This document shows, one piece after another, positions 12,992-26,445 of a DNA stretch of 64,000 nucleotides; positions within the stretch are counted from its first letter, which is position 1, and every line of letters begins with the position of its first letter. The notes below the pieces were generated by a model. The model had not been told where the DNA came from, made no database searches, and worked only from the letters and a program-made list of their open reading frames with translations. The DNA is taken from assembly GCF_042100115.1 (NCBI RefSeq), contig NC_091277.1, positions 2,760,520 through 2,824,519 of the forward strand, given 5' to 3'. Made by a program: the position numbers and the translations under genes. This DNA comes from Alternaria dauci. Its lineage: Eukaryota > Ascomycota > Dothideomycetes > Pleosporales > Pleosporaceae.

Positions 12992-13476
12992 TATTATAAG
13001 GTAATAAGAAGGATCTCTCCTTAACGTAGGTTATATAGTAAGAGACTATTAGGTAACTACATTAGAAGGTAATAATTAGTATAGGGCGCTAGTTACGTAA
13101 TAGATATCCTACTAAGAGGAGCTATCCTACTAAGGATAGGATAGTAGGCCTATATAAGATATTAACTATTATAACTATCCCTTAGAAGATTATAACTAAT
13201 AGGATAGTAGTAATAGTAATAGATAAGGTAATAGGAAAAATAATATATTATATCTTATTATTATATTTTTTATAGTTAACTTAAATAGTTTATCCCTTAC
13301 TTAGATTATTAACTAGTTATTCTATTATTTATAGAATTAGTATTATTTATCTCTTAGTTATAATTATAACTCTTTTCTACTTAATTATTCTATACGCTAC
13401 CTTATAGACTATTACCTAAGCCTAACTTACCTTAGTATAGACTAAGTTTAGAGAAGTATAGTACGACCTTATATAA
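12992..13476 (+). repeat. Solo LTR of the 27-31 kb Gypsy family (RIPed)
   Basis: Aligns by eye with 26,446-26,932. Both begin TATTATAAGGTAATAAG and share the blocks ATTAACTAGTTATTCTATTA and CCTAAGCCTAACTTAC (or CTTACT) near the 3' end. The middle part diverges, with indels. No matching internal sequence follows, so it is a solo LTR or the edge of a deleted element. Ends are approximate. Confidence 0.65.
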
Positions 13477-14390
13477 TAAATAGTTATCTACTTAATTAAG
13501 CTATCTTAAAGAGCTAAAGTTACTCCTTTTTAGTTATAGAGTACCTTATTAAATACTTACTTTATTCTATTAAGTATTCTAAGTTAAAATCCTATTTTAA
13601 TTATATTAAATATATAAGTTAGTATAAGGTTATACTTTATAATCTTTTTATATAAAAGCTTAAAGTATATACTATACTTAGCCTCTAAATTAGCTTTATA
13701 CTATAACTAGTCTATCCCCTAACTATACTAAGTAATAAGGTTATCTAAATACTTATTTATAAAGTAAGTAACTTATCTTTTTTAACCTCTTTTCTAGCTA
13801 AAGATAAAGTAAATTAATATATTATTATCTTTATAGGTAGTAAATATTACTTAGTAAGTATCTTAATATATTATATAAGCTTAGCTTTATATTATAAGTA
13901 GAGGGATTAATAGCTAATACTATAAGGTTTTATTTTACCCTAATATCTTTAAGTAAGTATATATTAGTTAATATTATACTTAGTAATAACTTTTATATAT
14001 AAGAACTTATCTCTTAGCTTATATAATTTAATTTTTTTAATTACTTATTAACTTAGATTTATATTAGTAGAATTATAATATACTAAAGTTATAGTATTAT
14101 AGTATTCCCCCCTAGGACTTAGCGATAGGGCCTATAGTATAATCTGATATTATATTACTAAGAAATTTTAAAACTAAGCCTCAACTATATTAGTATATCT
14201 AGAGGTCTCTTTTTACCTATAATACCTTTCTATCTACTCTACCTATATTATACTATATATATACTTATATCCTAGATTCTTATTAACCTTAACTAACTTT
14301 ATAAAATAGCTATACTACCTTAACGTCCTTACTATTATAATTACTACTAATACTACTTAGAGATTAAGAAGCTCTATTATATTATAGTAA

Positions 14391-14446
14391 TTATAGTTAT
14401 AGTTATAGTTATAGTTATAGTTATAGTTATAATTATAATTATAATT
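14391..14446. repeat. TTATAG/TTATAA hexanucleotide microsatellite
   Basis: About nine consecutive six-base units, TTATAG drifting to TTATAA towards the right end. The drift is a G to A change at TpG-derived positions or ordinary slippage; no function seen. Confidence 0.8.
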
Positions 14447-16463
14447 CCCTTTAAGTAGCTATAAAGCCTATATATTAGTAGTAGTACCCTTATATATTAC
14501 TACTATAGCTACTATAGCTATTAAAGCTATTATAGCTATTATACTATACTTATTACTATTATATACCTAAATCCTATTATATTATATCCTAAGCCTTCTA
14601 TATTATTAAATTAATTATCTACTACTTATACCTATCTTAGCTCCTTAATAATATCTATAATATATAGTAGCTAGTCCTTAAAGTCCTTATTATAGACCTC
14701 CTCTAAGTACCTATACTACTTATTAGTTATTATAGTACTAGTAACCTATATATTATATATATACTAGACCTATATATCCTAAAGAAGAGTAAATAACTTA
14801 TTAGCTTTATTTATACCTTTACTAGCTAGTATAATAGTAGTACTTATAAAGAGGACCTTCGTAATAAATACTAAGTCCCTAAGTATATAGTTAAATTCTA
14901 TTTTAGTAAACCTATAAAATAGGCTAAGAGATTAAATATAAGTTTAGAACTTATACTTAAGGTTACTTTTAAGGGGGTTAATCTTAATAATAACTTTATA
15001 CTTACTATACTACTTAATAGTAGCTACTATAGTTACTAAGAGGGCTACTAAGCCTTCTAAAACTAAGCGCTTTATACTTATAATAATATTATATATAATA
15101 ACCTTTATATTAGAGATACTAGAGTTACTAGAGTTACTAAATATATTAGATATATTAAAGTATAGGAGTTAAGAGAAGAAAATTTAAGTTACTTAAATAT
15201 TTCTTTATTCTTAAGTACTATAGTTATAAGCTTAGGTATAAGCTATAGACTATAATTTAAAAATTCCTCTTCTCTTTAATATTACTATAACTTTCTAGAA
15301 CTACTTAAAGTTTAAGGCTTTAGCTTTAACTTATTTATTATTAAATATATATAGCTATATATAGTAAAACTAAGTATTTAGGAAATATACCTTTACTATA
15401 ATTTATTATAGTATCTTTTAATAGTATTATACTTATATCTTTTATTAGTATATTTATTATTTAATTAGTATTATATTATTAGGGGTAAGTATTATATAAA
15501 CCTAACTATTATATATATAAATATTATATATAATTTACTAATAATTTTCTTTATTTTCTAAAAGTAGGGGGGTATTATTAAAATATAAATTTAAAAAAGT
15601 AAAAAGTAGCTATCCCTCTACTTATTAGTTATAAAAGTTAATAAAAAAAAGATAAAGTAATAATATAATTTAAACGTTAGACTAATTAGTATTTTAGAGT
15701 AGTAAAGCTCTAATATCTATATATAAAAACTAAAGTTAAAAGAATTTACTAAAGGTAACTAAAAAGATACCTATTAAACCTTAGAAGGCCTAATAGGGAT
15801 TACTAGTATTAGTTAGTAATATAATTATAATTTATTATAAAGGGAGGAGGATATAGTATTTTTACTATAATTAAGCTTACTTAGAATTTTATATATTTCT
15901 ATAAAAGCCTAGTTAATTCTAACCTTTATACTAATCCTAACTTACTTTAAGTATCCTACTATATATAATTAAATTATACTATATATAATTAAATTATACT
16001 AAATATAAATATATAGAAAATAAAATATTATATATTTCCTCTTTATCCTTATCTAGGAGGTCTTCTAGCCTAGCCTAAAAACCCTAGCTAAATAGGTACT
16101 AATTTATATATCTATAAGTATACAATATACTTACCTTATATATACTAAGGAGCTACCTAAAGTAGTCCTTAATAAGTTAGATAAGTAATTACCTAAGTTC
16201 TACTACCTCTTATTAACTAAAATAGTAGATAATATTAATATTATTAATACCTTTAATATTAGTAATATTAAAGTAGAAGAGATAGTAAAGAAGAGTAAAA
16301 TATAGATACTATAAGATATAGAGGAGGTTCTCTATAAGGATTAGATTAATAATACTAGTAGTAGTAAAGTCCTTATAGTTAACTATCTTACTATCTTAGT
16401 ATTAGGAAAGAGATTAAGTTAAGAGAATCAGACCTAGATATAATAGGAAATAAGAAATATTAA

Positions 16464-16705
16464 TATAATAAGCTAAAGCCTAATTAACTTATTCCTTAAT
16501 AGTATCTAAGTTATATATCTAAGGTATATAGTTTATAGTTAATATATCTAAATAATACTTAAACTAAACTCTTAGACTTTAGACTAAAGGATAATCTAAG
16601 CTAATATTAATTAACTTTTAGGATAAGGTAGCCTATAGTTCTCTTTCCTATTAAATATAGTAATAGTATACTTATATATTAGCTCCCTAAGCGTAGCCCC
16701 TTATA
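16464..16705 (+). repeat. 5' LTR of the 16.5-23.0 kb element
   Basis: 242 bp, starting TATAATAAGCTAAAGCC and ending CCCCTTATA. Same length and collinear with 22,730-22,971; differences seen are largely transitions. A related solo copy is at 55,355-55,602. Confidence 0.85.
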
Positions 16706-19700
16706 TTTTATATTTAATCCTAATTAGTAGAGCCTTACCTTAAGACTTTATTAATGTAACGTATATTAAGCTCCTTAACTACCTCTTCTATTATAGATAA
16801 GTAGGTTAACCCTCTATATAAGATTAGTATTACTCTATTACTTAAAAGGCTTTTAGATAATAACTAAGTATAAGCTATTATAAGATTACTAGCTTAGGAT
16901 AATAACTTTATAAGACGCTTAGTTAACGTATAACTAGCCTTATATAATGCTAGCGCTAAATATATATTAGGTAGCTAGTAGACTCTAGTCTATAAGTAAG
17001 ATACTATTTAGAGAAAAGCCCTACGTAATACCTTAGTATTACTAAGGTATAGGTCCTACTACTTATAAAAAATACTATAAGGTAGTAAGTAATAATAATT
17101 AAGAAAAGCCTATAATCTCTTTTAAGGCTAAAGGGGTAAGTTTAGTTAGCTATAGTACTAGAACTATCTAAAGACTACTTAGAGTTATTAGGAAGATAGT
17201 TATATAAGCGCCTACTATATAAGTCCTATTAGTCCTCTATTAAATAGGGTATAGGCTATAATACTAAGTTAAAATACTAACTAGTGTAAGAATTATAAGT
17301 ATAAGGTAACTAGGTTACTAAAAGCTATAGCTACCTAATAACTACTAAAGGTTATTTAGAAGGGCTTTATTATAGAGAATAAACTATAGAAGCCTTATAT
17401 AGTAATAAGCTACTAAAGCCCTACTAGTCTTTACTATAAAGGAGTAAGCTACTACTTAGTAATTTATAAGAAACTAGCTATTAGTATAAGAATAATTAAT
17501 AAGTAAATACTAATTAAGAAGCTCTATAATAGATATAAGTATAGATATATAAGGAAATAAGCCTTTTAATAAAGAATTAGATAATAGATAATATACTTAA
17601 TCTTAATATTAATAAGCTATTAGTATATATATTAGCTAAATACCTTATAAGAGTATTTAATAAAGAGATATAAGAAGATATTATCTAAATATTAAAGAGT
17701 AATAATTAAAAGGATATTATAATAGCTCTAATAATTAATAAGATTACTAGATATACTAAAGAGGCTAGAAAGTTACTTAAGGGCTTACTAAAAGCCTCTT
17801 AGAATATAATAATAGTAATACTAGTAGTTTTAACTTAGCTTATATAGATAATAGTACTTATAACCTCTTAGTTAAAAGTACTAGAATAATAAAAGTACTA
17901 ACTACTAAAGTTTATCTATATACTTAAAAGTTATTTAAACCTAACCTTCTTATTTATACTCTTAGAAGTATATATAAAGATAAAGTACTTTTACTTAAAG
18001 CTATTTAATAAAGACTAAATAAAGTACTTTTTCTTTAGATATAAGATAAAAGCTAAGCTATATAATAACTACTAAGATATACTAAATAGAATAAAAATTA
18101 CTTATATAGTAAGTTATTACTTTAAATAAGCCTTAGATATTATCTTTCCTTAAGTAAAGTAATACTAAGAGTATAGTTTAATAGAAGACTTATAGTACTT
18201 CCTTAACTAATAATATAATAACTTATACCTAAAGGTAAAAGCTTTAGACTAGCTATTAAACTTATAATAAAGAAGACGCCTAATCTAAGACTACTATATA
18301 GAGTTTAATAGGTTAGAGCTTTAATTAGGTATATAAATTAGTAATACTTAAAAGAAGAGTATATTCTTAAAGGGACTTAATATAGAGATCTAGAAGGTAT
18401 TAGTATTAGTAAATAAGGACCTCTCTTTTAAATAGTTTATACGTAAAGTAACCTAAGTATTAGATAGCCTCTACTAGGTAAATATAGTAATACGTAGTTA
18501 AAAGGAGTTTAGTTAGTAGTATAGTTAAAACTCTTAATAATAGAACTATTAGAACTACGTAAGAACACCTTTACTACTAAAGGATATAGACTAAGAACTT
18601 ATAAAGGCTAGTAAAGTAAGTGTAAAGGATAGGAGACTAAATAGTAATTAGGGAAAGTACTATAGCTATAGTAGAGCTAAGTACTTTATAAGGAACTATA
18701 AGAAGGGAAGTAAGCCTAAGAGTACTAGGGTAAATAAAGTAACCTAGTATAAGTACTTATACGCTTATAGCTATTCTATAAAGATACTAGATAGTAGTAA
18801 TATAAAGGATTTAGGAAAAGAGTAGCTCTAAACTAAAGTCTTAGTTTAGAGCCTCTAAAGATAGATTAGTAAATATATAGTAAATAGAACTAGTTTTAAT
18901 ATTAATATATAAAAATATAACCCCTTACTATATACCTAATTATAAATATAGTCTATAACGCTACTATATTAATTAATAGTAAGTATTTATATTATATATT
19001 AGTTCGTAAGAAGTTTACTTACTAAAGCTATCTTAAGTACTTTATAGTTACTCTTTAGATAATTAAAGGGATTAATAGAAAGTTATTTAGAATTTAGGAA
19101 GTATTTTAATTTAAGTTTAATATATATAGCTCTTAAGAGGTTACTTATATATATATTATTAACTATATAGATAAGGATATTATCCTAGGGAAGGGGTAGA
19201 TAGACTACTAAGATATTATAATAGCTCTAGTAAAGAAGAGCTTATTTATCTACTTAATAGGCCTTTAGGTAAAGTATAATAAAAGTATTATAAATAAGAG
19301 AGTAGCTAGCTAAGTTAATACTACTATATTTATAAGTCTTATAAAAAGATTAAAAAACCTAGAAAAGAGAATCTAAGTATTTACTACCTTAATTATAGAT
19401 ATTAATAAAGCTTTAGTACTAAAGAAGATAGTAGATATAAAGTTAATACTACTAAAGTACTATTAGACCTACTATAATCTCTTTAACCCTAAGGAAGTAG
19501 AGAAGCTTCTCCTATACTAAAGACTAAGAGTAAACTATAAGATTAATTTAGAGCTAAAAGATAATTAGTAACCTTAGCTACTTTAAGGTTTACTATATAG
19601 TATATTAAGAAGAGAACTTCTAGTACTCTAAAAGGAGCTTACTTTACTACTAGAGAAAGGGTTTATTTATATAAGTAGCTTACTAGCTTTATTATTAATT

Positions 19701-22700
19701 CTTTTTACTAAGAAGCTTAGAAGAGGATTATATTTATATATAAATTACTAAGTACTAAATATAATTACTAAGAAGGATTAATACTTATTACTACTAAGAT
19801 AAGAAACTCTTAATAACTTAAGTAAAGTAAAGTAGTTTACTAAACTAAACGTAATTATAGCCTTCTATAAGATTAGGATAGCTAAGAGTAATAAATAAAA
19901 AATAGCTTTCTAAATATACTTTAGACTCTTTAAGTAGTTAGTAACTTTATTTAGTATAGTTAACTCTCTAAGTACTTTCTAATAGTATATTAACTAGACC
20001 TTAAGAGAGTACCTTAATAAGTTCTATTTAGTCTACCTTAATAATATACTAATTTATATAGATAGTAGCTTAAAATAATATAGAGACTATATCTAAAAGG
20101 TCTTTAGTAAGCTCTAAGATATAAGTCTATATATAGATATTAAGAAATATAAATTTAATATAAAGACTATAAAGTACCTTAGCTTTATTATTAACGCTAG
20201 GAAGGGTATTTAGATAGATCTAGATAAGGTTAAAGCTATTAAGGACTAAGAGGCTCTTAGGTTAGTAAAAGGTATTTAATTATTTCTTAGCTTTATAAAC
20301 TTCTACTAAAGGTTTATTAGAGACTTTACTAAAATAGCTACCCTTATTACTTAACTAACTAGAGATATAAGCTTTACTTAGGGATCTAAAGAATAATTAG
20401 TATTTAATAAGTTAAAGGAGATCTTCCTTATAAAGTTAAACCTTACTATATTTAACCTTAAACGTAATATAGTCCTTAAATATAACTTATTTAGTTATAT
20501 AGTAAGAGGAGTATAATATTAATATAATAATAATAGGATACTATATCCTTATATATACTTCTCTAGGAAGAATAACGCTTATAAGTATAACTATAAGATT
20601 TATAATAAGGAGCTACTTACTATTATCTACTACCTTAAGGAATAGGATACTAAACTATATTTAGTAAAGAGCTTTAAAGTAATTACTAACTATAAGAACC
20701 TTAAGTACTTTATAAAGCCTAAGATATTAAGTAAGTACTAAGTATATTAGGTAATACTACTAAGCTAATTTAATATAGAGATTCTATATTAGCTAAAGAA
20801 ATAGAATATAAGAGCTAATATACTTTTATAAAGAGAATAAGACTTACCTAAAGATATATTAGATAAGTATCTTTAGAAGTATATAATATAAGTCTTAAAA
20901 CTAATATCCTAGTACTATAAAGAAGTTAGTAGGGAATAAGATAATCTACTAGCTACTTAGGTAATATTAGTAAAGATATATATAGGATAGATAAGAGTCT
21001 ACCCTAACCTAACTAAAGAGTAATTAGAAGGATAAGATACTACTACTACTAAGAGTAGTATAGACTAAGTAGAATAAGATTATAGAATATTAGAAGAATA
21101 AGTAAGGTTAGAGAACTTAACTATATAAGGAAAGGAGCTAGCCTAAACTAATAAACTTAAGAAGTTATAAATAGAAGCTCTAAAAGTTAATTAGTAGTAT
21201 AAAGAGGTTTTATAAGTAGTACTAGGTTAGGAATAAAAGTTCTATCTTAGCTTAGGCGTAAAGTACTTAATCTTAAAGTATTTAGTAAATAACTAAAGAG
21301 TATTATTATACTAAAGTAGAAAATAAGTACTTAATAATAAGAACTTATATACTTAAATTATTAGTAAGATATATAATTCCTTTTTAGCTAGCTACCTAAG
21401 TAAAGAGATTACTTATTAAATACTTATATAGGACTTCTTCTAGCTAAGTATAATAAATAGTACTAAGTATTATATATAGAATTATAATATATATAAAAGA
21501 ATAATACTTTAGAGTAAAAGAGCTTAAGAATTATTAAAACTATTACCTATCTTAGATTACTTTTAGAAGGAAATCTTAATAGACTTTATTAAAGGATTAC
21601 CTATTAGTAAAGGTATAAAGAACCTTATAGTAGTAACTAACTATCTAGGGAAAGGATCTATCTTTATCCTATTACTTAATATAAGAATAGAGATAGTAGT
21701 CTAAGTATTCCTTAGGTATATAGTTATATACTACTAGCTACCTAATATAATTATATCTAACTAAGGTAGTTAGTTTATAAGCTTATTATAGGAGCGCCTT
21801 TATAAGATCTTAAAAATTAAGTAGTAACTATTAATAGCCTTTTACCTATAGATAAATAAGTTAATAGAGTAGATAAATAGTATATTAGAAGTATATATCT
21901 AAGTATTTATTAGCTAGGTATAAGATAACTAGGTACCTCTTTATCTTATAGCTTAGATTATAATTAATAGGAGGGATATAATATTAATAAGAGTATCTTT
22001 ATTCTTCTTATAATATAGTTACTACGTAGACCTACTATAGCTAGAGGTACCCTATAGTGCTAATTATAAGAAGTATAGTACTAAAGAGTATTTAGAATAT
22101 AAGAAAGCTAAGGCTATTATAGCTAAGTTCTAAGAAGTATTTAACTTAGCTTAAGCTAGTATAGCTAAAGCCTAGGTTAAATAAGAGAAGTAAGTAGATA
22201 AGTACTATAAAGAGGCTAAGAACTATAAGGTTAGTAATAAGGTCTAGCTTAGGCTTAATAAGTAATATAATACTAGTTATAAATTATATAAGCTTAACTA
22301 GAAAAATACTAAGTATATAGTAATTAAAGTAGTTAATAGCTATTTAGTTAAGTTAAATACCTTACTAAGCTACTATCTTATCTTTTATATTAACTAACTC
22401 TACCTTACTAGTATAGACCTACTACTAAGCTAAGTATAAAATAACTACTAGCTACTACTACTACTATAAGTAAATAGTAATAAGGAGTAAGTTATAGAAA
22501 ATATTATTATAGAGTAGCTTAGGTACTAAGGCTATAAATAAAAGCTTTACTATAATATTAAATAAAAAAGATACTATAAAAAATTATTTAAACTAGTAGA
22601 GCTATTAAAAGAAATAAAAGTACTAAACTAATAGTTAACTTATATAAAAAACTTTTAAGATAATAAAAGATACTTACTAAATAGTCTCTAGTAGTTTCTA

Positions 22701-22729
22701 CCCTTAAGTAAAGAGGAGGAGGAGGGTAT

Positions 22730-22971
22730 TATAATAAGCTAAAGCCTAATTAGTTTATTTTTTAATAGTTTCTTAGTTATATATAAAAGGTATATAGTTT
22801 ATAATTATTTTATCTAAATAATACTTAGACTAAACTCCTAAACCTTAGATTAAAGGATAATCTAAGCTACTACTAATTAACTTTTAAGATAAGGTAGCCT
22901 ATAGTTCTTTTCTTTATTAAATATAATAATAGTATACTTATATAATAGCTCCTTAAGCGTAACTCCTTATA
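22730..22971 (+). repeat. 3' LTR of the 16.5-23.0 kb element
   Basis: 242 bp, starts TATAATAAGCTAAAGCC directly after the polypurine tract and ends ACTCCTTATA. Collinear with the 5' LTR over its whole length. Confidence 0.85.
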
Positions 22972-25900
22972 GTCTATCCTAAGAACTATAAGAGAAGAGG
23001 AAAGGAATAAAGATAGTATAGTAAAGAAGAATTAAAATTATAATAAGAATTAGAGAATATAGCATAAAAAAGTATAAGATAAATAGTTAGTAAATTATAC
23101 TAGGAGGGAGGACTTTAGTATCTAGTTTAGGATTTATAGGTCTACTTATTAGGGTTATATATAGGTTTTATTATATAGTAGTAAGTCTAAGAGTTATTCT
23201 AGTTAAAGAAGAGGAGGCCTTCTTCTTAAGTAAAGGAGGGATATAGTAAAGAAACTAAAGGAAGTATAAGTAGTTAAAGAACTATTAGGCTTAAGGATAG
23301 TATAGGAAAAAGAGGCCTTATAAAAACTAACTAAATAGTATTTAGCTATAAAATAATAACTATAAGATATGCACTCCTTTTAATATTTCTATATCTATTT
23401 ACTATATTAAGTACCTATTCCTAATAGAGAATTAGTAACGAAATACTCTACTATAGCCCTCTAAGCCTTAAGCCTATAGATCTTATAAATAATCTTAGCT
23501 TTCTAACTAAAAGTACCCTTACTAATAGTAACCTTATACTAAGTCTTAAGCTTAGTAATCTTAATTATAATTATACTATACTATATCTTAAGATTAGTAT
23601 TAATAGGCTTCTACTTATATTAATATAGATTAGTATAGCTTATAATAAGCTATATAAGACTAGAAAAAAGTAAAGTAAGTATTTATAGCCTTCTTAAGAG
23701 TACTAAAGCCCTTATTAACTAATTCTACTTCTTCTTAGACCTTCTTAGCCTTAATTAGGGCTTTTACCTCCTTCTTAGTCTTAATTACGTCCTTAGAGTA
23801 TAACTTATTATTTCTATAGTACCTAGAATAAGGAGTATTAGGATTATTACTACTAGTAATAATACTACCTAGGTAGGCCTTACTAGTATAAAGCTATAAA
23901 TACTTATAGTTAGGGGTAAAAGTCCTAAGGTATAAGTTAGCTTAGATAGGCCTATAATAAGCTATAATAGGCTAAGATAACTTTATAAAGGCTAACTTAG
24001 GCTTAGTAGCCTAAAAAGAAGTAATAAAAGCTAACTTATATCTTAATAGCCTTCTTTATACTATAATACTCTTTACTAAGCTAGCCCTCCTACTTCTTAA
24101 AACCTTTAGCGTCTAGGGTAGGACCCTATATAGTAGTAGAGGTAATAGTATTATTATTAGGAGGCTTATAACTATAGTAAAGAATATAAATAATTTAATA
24201 AATCTTATTAAAGTTAATATCTATATCTATATAAAGTTATAATATATTAGTATACTCTATAATAAGTTTATAGGGTTAAGGTACTATATATTAGAGCTTT
24301 ATAGCTTAGTATTTAGTTTAGTAAGAAATAGTACCTATACTTATAGGACTTAACTATAGTAGTACTTCTAGCTATATTCTAAACCTTAGTAAAGAAGACC
24401 TTATAGTTATTTTTATTTATATTAAAGAAGTTATAGCTATACTCTCCTAAAACCTTATACTTACTTAACTCTTAGCCTAATAAGTAACTAGTATATAGAT
24501 AGTAAGTTATATATATAATACTAGAGGTATAGTAGTTAGATATAAGTAGCTTAGAATAAGGTACTATAAGAGGATATAGCTTAGAATAAGGTAGTATATA
24601 GTAGATAAGTATAAAAGAATAGCTTTAGACTACTAGACTATATACCTCTAAAAAGAGTAGTAATAACTAAGTAGTTATTTCTTATCTAGAATAGTATATA
24701 TAGTATATAATACTTCTTCCTTACTAGTCTCTCTACTAGGTAAAAGTAAGTCCTTATAATAAGTAAATAGGTAGGTAAAAAAGTTAAGAATATAGTAAGG
24801 GGTATAAAGGTAGAGTAGAGGAGGTTATATTAGTCTTAATCTAGTTATCTAGGTCCTATTAGTACTAGAATAAGCTAAAATATACCTCCTTACTTATTAA
24901 AGAGCTAAATAGCCCCTATAGGCCCCTAAGGGCCTATAATAAAGTAATTTAAGCTTAATAGGGCCTTTATAAGATTAAGAAAAGAGTAGAGAATTACTTA
25001 TAATATTAATTATTAAGTAGTAAGAAGATAGAGAAAAGATAATAGAATAGTTAAAAATATACTAAAAGCTTAGGCTACTTAGAAACTAAGCTAGTAAAGG
25101 TAATAGTAAGGTAGTAGTAAAGGTAAAGGTAAAGATTTTAAACTAAATAAATTCTTAAATTTACTTACTTATAGAATTATAAATTTACTTCCCTATATAC
25201 TACTAGCGCCCTTAGTAGTTAGGTACTAGGTAAGGTAGCTAACTAACTTAGAATAGGCTACTTAGGGGTAACCTATACTTAATTAAGTTAATTTAACCTA
25301 AGGAGGGGGATAATATTAGGAACTAGATATATCTAGTACCTTCTAGTCTAGAATAGACTAGGATAGACTTAAATACTCCTTCCTTTACTATTATAGCTTA
25401 ATAGCGATTTATCTCTAGTCTACTTAAGAATAATACTACTATTTATACTAATTATTATACATCTAGTATCCTATATTACTATTATCTAATAATAAGATAC
25501 TAGATTTAGAAGAGGAAGAAGACTTAGAGAATAAGGAGACTCTAGGGGGGAAGAGAAAGTAGAATAGTAGTAAGAGTATAATAAGAGAAATAAATTAGAA
25601 GCTAAAAGACTAACTTAAGGAGGCTATAGTATAAATAGTAGTAAGTATATAAGAGCTCTATAAAGTAACTTAGAAAGAGGTTACTATATTACTTAAAGAG
25701 TAGTATTATAGAAAATTTACTTAATATATACTATATATAAGTATTTAGGTAATAAGAAATATTATCTTTAAAGCTATTATAATAACTATAATAAAGTATA
25801 TATAAGACTAAAAAATACTTCTTAGCTATTAGCGCTCTTAGTACTCCTAAGGTAATTACCTATTTATTAATAATATTCCTTAACTACTATAATATAAAGA

Positions 25901-26445
25901 TTTTAACCTTTTTAGACTAGCTAAAGATAATAATTATTTTACTAGATTATTAGATATATATCTAGTACTTTTATAAGTATAATTATTAATATATAATAAA
26001 TCTAGGCTTATAGTAGAAGATATAAGTTAGTTTAAGAACCTAGTAATAATAGTTAAGATAAGTTAGGCTCTAGGTATTACTTTTAAAATATAATATAAGT
26101 AGATTATAGCTACTCTAAGTACTAAGTATAAATAATTAAAGAATTTAGTCTAGTAATAATAAGTATTTATAAGAAAGTATAATTATAAATATATAATAGT
26201 AGTAAAGGAGTTCTTCTTTAGCTAGTCCTATTAATATATAAATAAGTCTTTAGCTATAAAGGAAGATAACTTAATAAATTAGAAAGAGTTTAGTAAGTAA
26301 CTAAATACTAGGAAAAGATAGTATATAATAAAAGTAGAGTTTAGTATTAGAGTATTTATACCTTTACTATAAAAGTTAATTAAGAATATATATATAAAGT
26401 TAAGCCTAATAGTTATATATTTTATATAGTAGGTAAAGATACTAG
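22972..26445. repeat. Unassigned RIPed repeat DNA with a possible LTR edge near 25.3 kb
   Basis: No open frame. Near 25,300 a purine run (AAGGAGGGGGA) precedes TAATATTAGGAACTAGATAT, which looks like a polypurine tract followed by an LTR beginning TGTTAG before RIP. That would place the 3' end of another retroelement here, possibly with its body at 23.0-25.3 kb. No protein domain could be read with confidence. Confidence 0.4.

Larger units (their letters stand above)
16464..22971 (+). mobile_element. Full-length RIPed Gypsy/chromovirus-like LTR retrotransposon
   Basis: Two LTRs of exactly 242 bp (16,464-16,705 and 22,730-22,971) bound a 6.5-kb element. A purine tract (AAGAGGAGGAGGAGGG) lies immediately before the 3' LTR, as expected for the polypurine tract. 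Degenerate pol order on the + strand is reverse transcriptase (a YxNN-type trace YLNNILIYID near 20,040), RNase H (about 20.5-20.7 kb) and integrase (a core trace with SNxGSQF at about 21.75 kb). A chromodomain-like trace then lies close to the 3' end (about 22.5 kb). RT before integrase is Gypsy order, and a terminal chromodomain fits chromoviruses. Every frame is full of stops from CpA/TpG loss. LTR termini read TA...TA, consistent with TG...CA after RIP. No perfect target-site duplication was found. Confidence 0.82.
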
